From NCBI RefSeq assembly GCF_001039355.2, contig NW_019775547.1, forward strand, positions 591,637-655,636: DNA of 64,000 nt. Direction: 5' to 3'. This document shows, one piece after another, positions 50,601-62,262 of the stretch. The DNA comes from Lingula anatina (taxonomy: Eukaryota > Brachiopoda > Lingulata > Lingulida > Lingulidae). The position numbers and the translations under genes were made by a program. Below the pieces are notes generated by a model. It worked only from the letters and a program-made list of their open reading frames with translations, had not been told where the DNA came from and did not search any database. Within the stretch, counting starts at the first letter, position 1, and every line of letters begins with the position of its first letter.

Positions 50601-50950
50601 AGGGCAATTTATGTTGTTCAGTGCCATTGTGTGTTTGCATACTACCAATGTTTTCTAAATTGATTGAAATTATTTGGAAAAAAAATGCAATTTTTTTTTC
50701 ATGGCAATATTCTAATTGATCCGACAATATTAAATTACTGTAAATCACATTGGAGTATAATATAGGATTTGGATATTTTATAGAATTCAGTTCATTCTTA
50801 CTATGCTCATCTCAGAATAAAATTTAATGGACATTGTGGGTGATTTTATCACTAAATTTCAGAAACCGTACGTCAGACAGTAATCCTTTCCAAAGTTTAC
50901 GTCAGGAGGAAGAAGAAGAAGACACATGGAGTGGGACATTGATGACCTGA
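41636..50950 (+). CDS. Single-pass membrane protein with one fibronectin-III-like domain, unrecognised
   Basis: Exons: 41636-41693, then 43881-44174 and 44426-44678 (with near-identical alternative copies 48110-48400 and 48660-48912), then 50863-50950. One set gives 230 residues. Residues 1-19 (MQQILTISYVLTFLNVVGI) are a signal peptide; an in-frame ATG at 41567 would bury it. Residues about 30-118 form a fibronectin-III-like domain (VRWKL, YKDCELSY, HAKYTVRIVCY). A Ser/Thr-rich stalk follows, with sites for N-glycosylation in the domain (NLT, NST). The membrane helix is about 167-187, then a basic stop-transfer (RKVRRYNR) and a tail with EEEEED. The two middle-exon sets cannot be used together: exon 44426-44678 ends with two bases of a codon, but 48110 supplies two more, which breaks the frame. 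The duplication is therefore probably an assembly artefact. The two copies differ in the domain exon by one in-frame codon. Family unknown; it could be a receptor or adhesion protein. Confidence 0.75.
42228..42360 (-). mobile_element. tRNA-derived SINE, copy 1
   Basis: On the minus strand, TAGCTCAGGCGGTAGAGC (A box region) and GGTTCGATCC (B box) are spaced as in a tRNA, followed by a non-tRNA tail (gtggattttacactctccc). The anticodon loop CCTGTTA suggests origin from tRNA-Thr(TGT). It lies in intron 1 of the fibronectin-III-like gene. Confidence 0.8.
42416..42545 (-). mobile_element. tRNA-derived SINE, copy 2
   Basis: Same family and orientation as copy 1, about 55 bp away. Here the anticodon arm is intact (CTCGC, loop CCTGTAA, GCGAG), giving TGT. 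The A box has decayed (tgtagagc). Confidence 0.8.
45173..45896. mobile_element. 724-bp inverted-repeat transposon present in only one copy
   Basis: The ends (caggcctacccaactacc and ggtagttgggtaggcctg) are inverted repeats of about 108 bp, flanked by AAAAT (45168-45172, 45897-45901). The matching site in copy B near 49391 has a single AAAAT and no insertion. The centre has a short ORF start (ATGCTGTATGATGAG..., with LLVLQDEG) before a donor-like GTAATT. This could be a leftover first exon of a transposase. Confidence 0.85.
46905..47005. repeat. Partial copy of the 7760-7929 repeat family
   Basis: It shares tgtctccctctc.gggact, ggtctactgagaatac and ctattctcagtcc with the element at 7760-7929. 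The allelic version lies at about 50383-50490. Confidence 0.6.
47076..47076. other. Single ambiguous base at a duplication junction
   Basis: The N sits between the end of copy A and, 6 bp on, the start of copy B. It is best read as a joined contig gap. Confidence 0.9.
47083..50553. repeat. Duplicated segment, copy B
   Basis: Counterpart of 42847-47075, without the 724-bp transposon. Unique sequence resumes after about 50553 and leads to the last exon of the fibronectin-III-like gene. Confidence 0.9.
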
Positions 50951-51352
50951 AGTATTAACAGGACATTGGTATGGATGTCACACTCTGTTTATCAGTATGG
51001 CCAACCACAGCAATGAATATGAAGCCACTGGTTGCCACAGAACCTCAGCTGATTCCAAAGAAGTAAAAAGTTTCTCAGTCTGCTGGGTAGTATTTTATCT
51101 GAAGTAACCAGAATGACTACACATAAGAGGTGAACAATTTCAGCACTGGCTTTAAATGATAATGGGAAAAAAACTGTTGCCATGGCAGAAGACCTCGTGG
51201 TAGTTTGGATGCCTAAGTGCTGGTAATTGATGAAAATATTGATGTACCTTCAACCCATTAAAAAATCTGCTCTTGTGAAAATGTTAAAATTAACATATTT
51301 AAGTACATGGTAATATTATATGTAAACCAGTTATGACATATAATCCATTATG

Positions 51353-53487
51353 CAAAAAGGGATTATGCACTATTATAACTGAATAATGCACATATTCATT
51401 TGCAGCTGTTATCATGTTCGCTGCAATGAGTGGGTTCTGCAGTTAACATCTCTGTGTCACAAAAGAATGTTATGTGGCAAGTGAGATGTCTTTTTTATGC
51501 ACAGACGTGGTGGTTTGTGTGTATATTAACATAGCCTGTGTATTTGTCTGCAACACCAAGATAGGACATGCACATCTCCTGCTACCTCAATAATGGAAAG
51601 CAATATTGCTATTTTGCTTCAAATTCTCTGTGCTTATTCACTGGCATTGGCATTGAAATGAAGGTTTAGAGTGAAAATCGTGACCTGATTATTCTTTGTA
51701 TTTTTTCTATAACATTTTATAAGTACGATAATTTTGATCTCATGGACACTATATTATCCAGATTGCCTGTCTGATTTAACTGAAACCTGCTAGGAATAAC
51801 CATGGACCCGAAATGATGGCCAATTTTAAAAATAGGTGTGATCTGCTTATTATTCTTTATTCATTATTATTTTTGATGATTTTGACAAAAGACAATTGGA
51901 CCATTGGCTGTCCTGTCCTGATTACAGCTACAGTTATTTTTAAAAAGGAATGTTTTTTCCTAATATTTAAAATGAGATATGTTGTCTGTACATTTGTCAG
52001 CCTTACTTGGCTTGTTTCATACTTAGTACTGGTACATTAAAAAGATGGGTGCCATAATCAGGGTATTCAGCATGATATTGCTATAAATTACTTTCTTTTA
52101 TAACACGCAAGCTCCTCACAAAATTCACTAGAATTTTTTGTAAAAAGGATCAGTGGATCATGTCCATTTATACAGCACCTGCAATATGATCCTTTACTCT
52201 CCAGCTTCCTGCAAATATTTTGCATTCAGGCTACACAAAATTTAAGGGGCTTTATAAACCGATTTGGTATAATTTTATATATCTGTTGGAATTTAATCGT
52301 TTCAAAATGATGTATGAACTTAACAGACAAAATGGTGTGAAAAATGAAGACAGAAATATTGAATTTGTCGGTATATTTAATGTTTTCACAAATGTCACTG
52401 TGATTAAAAGGAAGATCATTAATGGTCTCTGACTTAAAATGACCTCCGAGTCTCCGACCTTAACCAGGAACAATGGCCTGGTGAGTTCGTGGTACCCACC
52501 GATCATTTTCTTGAATCTTAAAATGATTTTTTTTTTTTGGTTGAAAACCCAAGGTGAAATTCACATGGTGTGTTATCATATCTTATGAGATTTCAAAAAC
52601 AAACATACAAACAAAAAACCAACAAGTCAGCTGGTCTGAAATACAGGGTAGTAAGTGGTCTGCTGCCGTCTATGTAAAACTAAAACGAGATTTTAAATCT
52701 TGAGACTAATTTCCAAAGATGTACCTTGACATGTCTGAACAATATGAATGTATTAGAAAATTTAATATGAATATACATGCCATCTGTTTATTGGAAGTCG
52801 CTATTATGTAAGCATATTGGGGAACGTGTTATGTATTTGTCGTGACTACATGTAATGTATTGATGTTATTTCACCAGTTAAACTAGTGAGGAGCAAAGAA
52901 TACTCGCGGATGTCTTTAAAGTAAGACAATCTTTTTGTACAACAGATTTATTAAAAGATTTAACAAATAGCATATCGTATGTGGTTCATTTACCTTGGTT
53001 GTATATCACGATCATGTATTTCCATGCAAATTGGAGCAATATCAGACTAGGATACATTTGAGGTTACTCATTAAACTCAAATAAACGGAATATATTCATG
53101 TAACGGTAACTTTAATTATGGTTTTTTTTTTATTTAACGGAAGCAGTATTAAGTGTAAGTGCATTCAGTGCTATGATAAGTCTCTCTTCATGTCAATTTC
53201 ATAGTGTCCAGAATTAATGTGTATATATGAATTACCGTGAATATGTTTTACTCTTGGGTAAGCATAAAGGAATCAGTTGCTGCTGTTGGGCACTTCTAAA
53301 GTTTAACAGAAGAGTGAGTGGGCAACAATCTTTACAGAATGTTGGGAAACAGCCTTCCTATTTAACCAAAAAGAAATAAATGCATCATCTTGAAAACGTT
53401 TCATATCGTTTTTGTTTTTCTTCTCTCCAATCGCACCTGTGACCTCAAGATTTCCATAAATACCTTCTTTTTTTTTTTTTTTTTTTT
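51353..53487. repeat. Second duplicated segment, first copy
   Basis: Nearly identical to 53489-55598. It ends in a T homopolymer directly before the N at 53488. It is non-coding: short ORFs in both copies differ by substitutions and indels. It probably includes 3' UTR or downstream sequence of the fibronectin-III-like gene. Confidence 0.9.
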
Positions 53488-53488
53488 N
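53488..53488. other. Single ambiguous base at the second duplication junction
   Basis: The N falls exactly between the two copies, after a poly-T tract. This is the same arrangement as at 47076. Confidence 0.9.
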
Positions 53489-55598
53489 CAAAAAGGGATT
53501 ATGCACTATTATAACTGAATAATGCACATATTCATTTGCAGCTGTTATCATGTTCGCTGCAATGAGTGGGTTCTGCAGTAGTCATCTCTGTGTCACAAAA
53601 GAATGTTATGTGGCAAGTGAGATGTCTTTTTTATGCACAGACGTGGTGGTTTGTGTGTATATTAACATAGCCTGTGTATTTGTCTGCAACACCAAGATAG
53701 GACATGCACATCTCCTGTTACCTCAATAATGGAAAGCAATATTGCTATTTTGCTTCAAATTCTCTGTGCTTATTCACTGGCGTTGGCATTGAAATGAAGG
53801 TTTAGAGTGAAAATCGTGACCTGATTATTCTTTGTATTTTTTCTATAACATTTTATAAGTACAATAATTTTGATCTCATGGACACTGTATTATCTAGATT
53901 GCCTGTCTGATTTAACTGAAACCTGCTAGGAATAACCATGGACCTGAAATGATGGCCAATTTTAAAAATAGGTGTAATCTGCTTATTATTTTTTATTCAT
54001 TATTATTTTTGGTGATTTTGACAAAAGACAATTGGACCATTGGCTGTCCTGTCCTGATTACAGCTACAGTTATTTTTAAAAAGGAATGTTTTTTCCTAAT
54101 ATTTAAAATGAGATATGTTGTCTGTACATTTGTCAGCCTTACTTGGCTTGTTTCATACTTAGTACTGGTACATTAAAAAGATGGGTGCCATAATCAGGGT
54201 ATTCAGCATGATATTGCTATAAATTACTTTCTTTTATAACACGCAAGCTCCTCACAAAATTCACTAGAATTTTTTGTAAAAAGGATCAGTGGATCATGTC
54301 CATTTATACAGCACCTGCAATATGATCCTTTACTCTCCAGCTTCCTGCAAATATTTTGCATTCAGGCTACACAAAATTTAAGGGGCTTTATAAACCGATT
54401 TGGTATAATTTAATATATCTGTTGGAATTTAATCGTTGCAAAATGATGTATGAACTTAACAGACAAAATGGTGTGAAAAATGAAGACAGAAATATTGAAC
54501 CTGTCGGTATATTTAATGTTTTCACAAATGTCACTGTGATTAAAAGGAAGATCATTAATGGTCTGACTTAAAATGACCTCCGACCTTAACCAGGAACAAT
54601 GGCCTGGTGAGTTCGTGGTACCCACCGATCATTTTCTTGAATCTTAAAATGATCTTTTTTTTGGTTGAAAACCCAAGGTGAAATACACATGGTGTGTTAT
54701 CATATCTCATGAGATTTCAAAAACAAACATACAAACAAAAAACCAACAAGTCAGCTGGTCTGAAATACAGGGTAGTAAGTGGTCTGCTGCCGTCTATGTA
54801 AAACGAGATTTTAAATCTTGAGACTAATTTCCAAAGATGTACCTTGACATGTCTGAACAATATGAATGTATTAGAAAATTTAATATGAATATACATGCCA
54901 TCTGTTTATTGGAAGTCGCTATTATGTAAGCATATTGGGGAACGTGTTATGTATTTGTCGTGACTACATGTAATGTATTGATGTTATTTCACCAGTTAAA
55001 CTAGTGAGGAGCAAAGAATACTCGCGGATGTCTTTAAAGTAAGACAATCTTTTTGTACAACAGATTTATTAAAAGATTTAACAAATAACATATCGTATGT
55101 GGTTCATTTACCTTGGTTGTATATCACGATCATGTATTTCCATGCAAATTGGAGCAATATCAGACTAGGATAAATTTGAGGTTGCTCATTAAACTCAAAT
55201 AAACGGCATATACTCATGTAACGGTAACTTTAATTATGGGTTTTTTTATTCAACGGAAGCAGTATTAAGTGTAAGTGCATTCAGTGCTATGATAAGTCTC
55301 TCTTCATGTCAATTTCATAGTGTCCAGAATTAATGTGTATATATGAATTACCGTGAATATGTTTTACTCTTGGGTAAGCATAAAGGAATCAGTTGCTGCT
55401 GTTGGGCACTTCTAAAGTTTAACAGAAGAGTGAGTGGGCAACAATCTTTACAGAATGTTGGGAAACAGCCTTCCTGTTTAACCAAAAAGAAGTAAATGCA
55501 TCATCTTGAAAACGTTTCATATTGTTTTTGTTTTTCTTCTCTCCAATCGCACCTGTGACCTCAAGATTTCCATAAATACCTTCTTTTTTTTTTTTTTT
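53489..55598. repeat. Second duplicated segment, second copy
   Basis: It begins with caaaaagggattatgcac, as at 51353. It ends at the same poly-T tract, after which unique sequence follows. Confidence 0.9.
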
Positions 55599-55992
55599 GA
55601 TACGTCTAATGTTTGGTACTGTGTCGTGTAAACATTTTGTGTAAACTTCAAATAGTTTTAAATGTCGAAACCGTTAGATTATACATATTTCCCTTTTTTA
55701 TACGAAATATAAAGCATTCCCAGTTCAATTTTTTGTTAATAAATAATGCAAATTTCAGTACATAGTTTAAATTACTATTAAAAGCTTTAACCTTTTGTTT
55801 ACATACAGTCAGTTTGTTGTTGAACTTTAAACTTCTAGTTGGAATGGCTTGTAAGGAGTAAACAGTTTACTAAACAGGGGCTTGCAGTGTTTAATGGAGG
55901 GGTTGGCGGTCAACTGTTAAATTCGTCCACTTTTCCCTGCCTGTCAATCGCGTTTGCAGTGGACGCGTTCAGTTCGTCCATTTTTGAGAAGG

Positions 55993-56160
55993 TATAAATA
56001 CAGCTGCTCTGCGCTGAGTATGCCAGTATATCAGTGTAGCACTAGCAGTAGAAAGTAAAGTATAGCATAGCTGGCGCCAGATTCATTATTTAATTTATTC
56101 TGTCAGTGAATAGCTACTCAGCTAATGTTTGTACTTTCATTCTCTCCGACATGAAATAAA
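55993..56160 (+). promoter_or_regulatory. TATA box followed by a poly(A) signal, possible solo LTR core or short transcript
   Basis: TATAAATA at 55993 and AATAAA at 56155 lie 160 bp apart with no ORF between. This layout is typical of the U3-R part of a retrotransposon LTR. I could not find matching LTR ends or a target duplication, so a small non-coding transcript is equally possible. Confidence 0.3.
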
Positions 56161-56162
56161 CG

Positions 56163-56205
56163 TTATTGTATTGTATTGTATTGTATTGTATTGTATTGTA
56201 TTGTA
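56163..56205. repeat. (ATTGT)n microsatellite
   Basis: About eight pentamer units immediately after the AATAAA at 56155. Confidence 0.9.
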
Positions 56206-57839
56206 CAAATACCCGGTAGATGTGACTTGAAAAAGAACAGTGTTCTCAGAAAAGAAAAGAAAAAAAACTGATTTTATGTGTTGTGCGTTTTTTTCCACGA
56301 AAGTACACCGCACTGGTGACAGCAATTTTTTTCAAGAAAAGTCCCTAAAAATGTTCCTAGACAAAACTCTAGACCAGATAAGAGTGCTACAAAACCTTAC
56401 AATACATTAGATTTTGAATACAGTAGGCCTACTTTTGTTCTTGTCATTTAATCTATATCCCGTCTGCTATTTTAATTCTATTGGTGTCTCCTTCTCCGGC
56501 GTCATGCCATTGATAAAAAACATTATGCCACGGAAGATGAAAAGATGGTGGATCTCGTCAGGCAAGAATCTTGATCGCATCACGCCCGTCGACATCCGCC
56601 CTCGCGTGTATGTCAGGCCTCGCTGACCTGTGGTTTACATGTGTCTATTACGTTACAGTCAGATTATCTTTACCTACATAATACATAATATTTGGTTGTT
56701 ATTTAAAAATATTAATAAACAATTTATATCAAACACCTCTATCAACATCTTCAACGCCTCCTTCAAATACCTAACGGACATCAGTTAAATTCGTCATTAG
56801 TTGTCCTTTTCACTTAGGTGACATTTTAGATGCTAATTCTAAGTTATTTAACCACGAAAACCATCCCATTGTACACATACCAATTGTACGCATAGAGACA
56901 ATGATTGAGAAATGTCAACTTACCACATTAATTTAAAACCAGTATTTCTTTTGCATTTGTGAGAAAAACTCAAGCCAGCGCTATGGTGACACATTGGCCG
57001 CCTACTTGTTTTCCCTTCAAATATCACTTTGCAGTCCAAACGTCGTACTCAAGTATACTTGTATCAGTAGACAAAATCTAGGGAATATCAACATACAACT
57101 TGAATTAAAAATTAACATCTTGCTTATTTTTGCAAGTACCAGGCGGAAGTTAGAGCGGTTTTTGTTCTTGGTATTATGAAGCGTATTAAGCCCTAAACGT
57201 TTTCCCCCCTAAATCTTTAACCGCAAGAAAAAATACTCAAAATAACATACAGATAATGGCTCTAAAATCAAAGCTACTATCAACTTATAACTAGGTAAAA
57301 AGGGGATACGTGCAACCTAAACCATTCACCCTGGGGTCACTCGTCCCAATTACGGCATTGTCAATGATTCTTAATATCCATGGTACCTGTCGTGCATAAT
57401 TAGAATTTGGCGTTGATTTTGCTGTTAAGTATTTTGTAATATTGCAACAAAATTGAGCAAATAACCTATCCTATGCATCATTATTTTCTGCTTTGTCTGT
57501 ATATTTGGCAGCTTTGCTGCTTTGTTTTACTCCAAGTCACAGATAAAGTATCATATTTAAAATGCAGTTCAATTCAGTTTTATGCACACGCTTTTTGGTA
57601 TTATACACTGTACGCGTGTTAAGAGATTGTTCGTCACTGTCCCTAGTCTCTCTAGGAGCGACACACGCTTCGTCTTAGGCCTCTTCAGAATGCCTGTGAA
57701 CTCTTATTTGACCATCTTGGCGGTAATTATGAAATTTGACCTCAATAGTGAATATCACATGGTTCCAAAGTTTTGCTCGAAACCACTGATGGTACCCAAT
57801 TCATTAGAGGAATGAACGACGATGTTGTCTGTTGTAGTA
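56206..57839. other. Stretch without recognised genes
   Basis: Only short unsupported ORFs. Nothing resembling an exon of the neighbouring genes was seen. Confidence 0.5.
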
Positions 57840-58137
57840 ACCTGCCATAACCTATCTGGCGTTCGACAAGCGCCTTGAAAAACGCTTTCTGGTGACAATA
57901 TGCCCCTTATTCTGAAGTTGCTTTTGTTTAGTTGTAGCAGTAAAACTGTAAGAACAATGGGTCCTGTTTTCTGGTGGTAAGTTGTGGATAACCTGGGCGT
58001 GGTCGCTTCGTAGGTACACCAGTGTGGGCATACCTCTGAAAGACTGTGGGTATCGTTTCTTTTGACACAATAATCTGTCTGACGATGTGTGTCTGGTTCG
58101 CGCCATTCTGGCGCAGAGCACCAATGCTGTGAAACAC
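57840..58137 (-). mobile_element. Tc1-like transposase fragment, N-terminal DNA-binding part
   Basis: On the minus strand one frame reads NQTHIVRQIIVSKETI, then FQRYAHTGVPTKRPRPG and TTRKQD. Another frame continues VTRKRFSRRL. This is the paired helix-turn-helix and GRPR-like region of Tc1/mariner transposases, broken by stops and frameshifts. No catalytic domain follows. It is a dead remnant. Confidence 0.75.
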
Positions 58138-59012
58138 TAGACAACATTTTGAAAATAATTGAAAGACGATAAAAGGTGTTTTTTCTTGTAGTGATTGCTT
58201 CGTTCAATTCACGCAACGTTAAACTAGCTACTTGTATGTAAAATTTCACAATCATCTTAGCAGGTGTTGCCGAAATATGGAGACAAATATATACAGAACT
58301 ATGCTCTATTATAGTCATACTGGGACCAGCCCAAAAGAATACTGCCCAAAAAATCACGGCATATTCCGTAATGCAGGAGTGCTACAGACAAAATAGTCAA
58401 TTAATTGGTACTGGCACACCTAACTACATATTTCTCTATGCACACATCTCATATGATATAAAAACTCTTAAAAACTAATTTTTTTACACCTAAACATACC
58501 TGAAATATTCCATGTTAAATGTCAAATCTGCACAACTAGAGGGTGTTAGGAAATGAACCGTTTAAACCATGCCAGCCAAACCACAATGGTATTTAAGTTG
58601 AAAATTGACGCAATTTTCTGAAAGGCTGTGTTAATAAAATTATGGAATAAAGTCTAATTAAGCAGACTTTTGCGGCAAAAGATTAGGGTTATGGTTTTTT
58701 GCTTCATCAGCCACCAAAAGAACCTTCTTTTTTAATGCTTTACTTAGACTCTGAGAAGTGTTTGTTAGATGATTGAAATTATTAAGTGTAGGTCAATACC
58801 TTCCTGAATCTTATTCACTTGCAACGTACAGTATATAATTAAATTTGAAAATTCCTTCGTTTGCGGTATCAATGAACCATATTTAAGTCTTCCTTAATCT
58901 GGGATCCGAGTCAAAACACTTCATCACAAAGCTTTTCATGAACACATGAAACAGCCAAGTCAAGATGTCATCACGCTATGAATCGCAGTAAACTTTTGCC
59001 TCTTTGTGCAGC

Positions 59013-59024
59013 TATATATATATA
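59013..59024 (+). promoter_or_regulatory. TATA-like tract upstream of the secreted-protein candidate
   Basis: TATATATATATA ends 51 bp before the ATG at 59076. It could be a core promoter or a chance microsatellite. Confidence 0.3.
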
Positions 59025-59075
59025 TGACTGGGTTCCATACCCAAGAACGTGAGACGTCTCCTAGATCAGAGAATA

Positions 59076-59921
59076 ATGAATCCATGTGCGCAAGTGCCAC
59101 CAGACAGAATGGTTCAAGTTTATCTTGGACTCTTTCGAAGGCTGAACTTCTTAATGGTCATTTGTGCAGCGGCATGGTGTTTGTCTGTTGAACATGAGGA
59201 AAGAGAAAATTTGGACAATATGAAAAACCAGTCATTATATGTGATGATCCATAGTTTAATTGGATCTAAAGTAGGCCAAGAGAATCAGAAGAGATACAGC
59301 ATTCGGCTTTATCCTCAGGTGGGTGCATCACTAACACCACTCTCCAGTTTTAACTAGAATGTACAGCTCTCGTTCTTTGAAGGAGAGAATTGTTGGTTAA
59401 TCAATTACCTAATTATTTTAATTTTTCATCACGTATTTTGCAGTCTTTTTTGTCTGTTGCTATGTTTCTCACATTTAGTTTTAAAAAAACGTTTTCTAGG
59501 TTGACCAAAACTCTTTGTCATGTCTTGTTATCAGAAGTATCTTTTATCTCGATGCTAGTTACAATCTATCCAGCTTTGCTGTTTGAAGACAACAGATATA
59601 TATGTATGCTTAATTATTGTAATCAGTCACACATCTTGATTTTCTTAGAAAACAAAAACAATGCAGGCAGCACTCGCAGTAAAGGCTTATTAGGGCGGCA
59701 ACGCCAACTGTGAGGCACCCTAATCAATTTGTGAAAAATTGAATTTTAATACTATCCAATTAATACTTTTACTCCATTCAAAACATTATAAAATAACCAT
59801 TGATATTATTTTACGGCAACTGTTCACTATGCGATGTTTTTTTTAAAAAAGTGGCTTTACTTTCGTACTCTATGGACCTTTCCGGATAGGAATATTGGTT
59901 GCCTTATGACGCGGAAACAGT

Positions 59922-59958
<37 letters not shown>

Positions 59959-61072
59959 CAAAAAAAGATATTCAGATACCTTGTCCTTGAACGTGTGAAC
60001 GTTTAAGTCAAAAAAAGGAAAAAAAGAAAAGAAAACCTTGACGGACACTATGAGTGGCATATACATCACACATAAATGATGTAATCTGTGATGTCAATAT
60101 GGGAGAGAGATATTTTACTATGATCTAGCATTTACGCTTGTCTACAACAGAGAAAGGACAGCCTGGATCGTTTTCTGGAACAAGATATTTTGCTTCGATA
60201 AAGACAGTTTCGACAGAGCAACTAATTGCATTATATTTGACCGTGTTACCACCGAGAACTGCTGGCGTGCACATTCTGGACATTCGATCACGTTTGTTAA
60301 CTTATCATTGTCAGTATTTTGACTACCTACTGGATGCTGTCTATTCTAATGATGTCATATTCTACGATAAAAGTCATATATAGATCAACATTAACGAGCA
60401 GATGACTGAACAAAATGCATTTTGAAAGGTGTGCAATCAAAGTTTTGTCTGTCTTTGTGCACGTCAACGTTCTTGTTATTGCACTAAAGCTAACGGTACA
60501 AGAAAAGCAATGATTGAAGCTGTTAAACACGAACAAACCGCTTTTAGTACGAAAAATACACATGTGAAAATGTAAATCAAGCACAAAATTGACAATATAT
60601 TACGATTAACGAGGTGGAACAATGACGTCATCGGAGTCAGCCATGCAGAACGCAGCAGAAACTCGAAACTTTTCAAAAAAAGAATAACATATATGAAATA
60701 GAAATATAGGATATGAAATACATCTATAACTAAGTGTTGGCTCGCATATCCCTGCCTCCACACTGGGACCACTTAACACTAAGTTGATACTTATTATACA
60801 CTTCAACATTTCAGATTCCATGTGAAGGACTACGAAAAAGATGCGAGCCTTTTTCTGGTGACTGCAGCGGTATTTGCAATGCTTCCCGTAGCTCGCACAA
60901 ATCATGTCTTCCAACACGTGCGCTGGGTTTCCGCTGTCTTCAAGTGTGGTGTAGCGGTCTGGGCGTGCCCTGTAACCCGCTGTCTGGATGTGCTGGCAGA
61001 TGTAACGACGGGGGAACAAAGGCATGCCGGCGAACTAGCGCAGGTTTCATGTGTGTGCGGTCTTTGGCGTAA
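59076..61072 (+). CDS. Candidate secreted cysteine-rich protein (tentative three-exon model)
   Basis: Proposed exons: 59076-59322, 60129-60313 and 60815-61072 (stop at 61070-61072), giving 229 residues with matching phases. The N-terminus, from Met 12, looks like a signal peptide (LNFLMVICAAAWCLS). The middle exon reads WIVFWNKIFCFDKDSFDRAT, then CIIFDRVTTENCW. The last exon has two copies of a cysteine pattern. The first is C-E-P-F-S-G-D-C-S-G-I-C-N, then a spacer with one Cys, then LGFRC. The second is C-N-P-L-S-G-C-A-G-R-C-N, then one Cys, then AGFMC. The acceptor of the last exon (AACATTTCAG) is good. The donor of exon 1 (GTGG|GTGCAT) is weak, and CAG|GTGGGT four bases upstream is a rival that would change the frame. 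The last exon is the best supported. I do not recognise the family. Confidence 0.4.
59932..59955. repeat. (AGAT)n microsatellite
   Basis: Six uninterrupted AGAT units, inside an intron of the tentative secreted-protein gene. Confidence 0.9.
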
Positions 61073-61949
61073 TAATTTGCTGTTGAACTAAGATACATGT
61101 ACAGGGGTTCTTACTCAAGTATTCTAGTTCTCACGTTGCTCATTTTTCTTCGGAGGCTTTTTATTAAATGCCAAGAGCCTAGCTTCAACTTCTGACTGTA
61201 ACTAAGACTTCATATGACGTAAGTAGGCTGCATAAGTCTAAGCATATACTTTAGGTTGAAGGTGCGAGAGCCAATTAATAATGTATTGTTACTTATCTCC
61301 GCAACGAAGCTAAGACATACTGAAGCATGGCCAAGGGGACGCTTAAATGATTATTTGAAGTTCAAAACACAAATTTGGCAGATATGATAGCTTTGAAAGC
61401 TTTACTTTTGGGGTGAATAATCTGGACCACCTCCGTCAAGCTGCCCGGAAAGAATTGAAGAGTATCACACAAAACATATCAGTGACCCTTAATGAATACC
61501 CCGCCATTAGTTCCTGTAGTTTGTTACGAAACGTAATAAATGTCTAGTAAATTCTGTTACAAACTACATAGACCCCTGTCGGAGGTAACTTAATGGAAGC
61601 ATAGCAGCGCCACCTACAGGATATAGTTTCAGTGAGCAGTAAAACACACTATTAGACATATGATTTTGAAAACAGCGCAATTTAATGCAAATAGTGTATA
61701 CATTTGGTGACATTTGACGGTTTCTTTTCAATTTTATGAACACTTTTACCTCTATGGAAATCACCGTAGAACATCAGATGGGGGGGGGGGGGGTCGGTAC
61801 ATGTTACATACTTGAATAAAAGATATAGATATCTACACCTGTATTTTGTTTTTCTGTACCGCAAGTCATGGTCTATGAATAAAATAGATTTAAGCGGTTT
61901 ACAGCTGTCATGTTATTATTTACAAGAAAAACATGTGATTGACATCAGT

Positions 61950-62262
61950 GGCAATTTCCAAACAGAACTCGTGGTGATTGTGGCATTCATGCACCAATAC
62001 CCAACTCTACGCTTGCTCCAGCAGGACAACGCCCGTCCCAATACTGCCAGGGTAGCACAGGCGTACCTGCAGCAGGAGCAAATCCAGACTCTTCTTATTT
62101 AAACCAGAAATGTCTCCCATTGAGCATGCCTGGGATGAACTGGGCAGACGACTTCATAAACACCAGCCACAGCCTATCACCGTCATTTAGTTAAGAGCTG
62201 CACAGGCGGAAGAATGGAGAAGGATGACCGGTAAAACCATAAACCATAGACATCTAGTATGA
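61950..62262 (+). mobile_element. Tc1-like transposase fragment, C-terminal catalytic part
   Basis: On the plus strand LLQQDNARPNTARVAQAYLQ is followed after a frameshift near 62099 by MSPIEHAWDELGRRLHK and later AQAEEWRRM. These are the second-Asp (QQDNARPH) and third-acidic (SPIEHAWDELGRR) motifs of Tc1 DDE transposases. Stops and a frameshift make it dead. It is opposite in strand to the N-terminal fragment at 57840-58137, so the two are separate insertions or were rearranged. Confidence 0.85.

Noticed and set aside
41636-50950. Two tandem paralogues of the fibronectin-III-like gene
   Set aside because: There is one first exon and one last exon, the middle sets are phase-incompatible in series, and a lone N sits at the junction; an assembly artefact fits better.
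57755-58357. 200-codon minus-strand ORF
   Set aside because: Only part of one frame of a broken Tc1 transposase; the recognisable protein needs two other frames, so this ORF is a chance opening.
60606-61025. 139-codon minus-strand ORF
   Set aside because: It lies antisense to the Cys-rich exon, has no motif or splice support, and is explained by that exon's composition.
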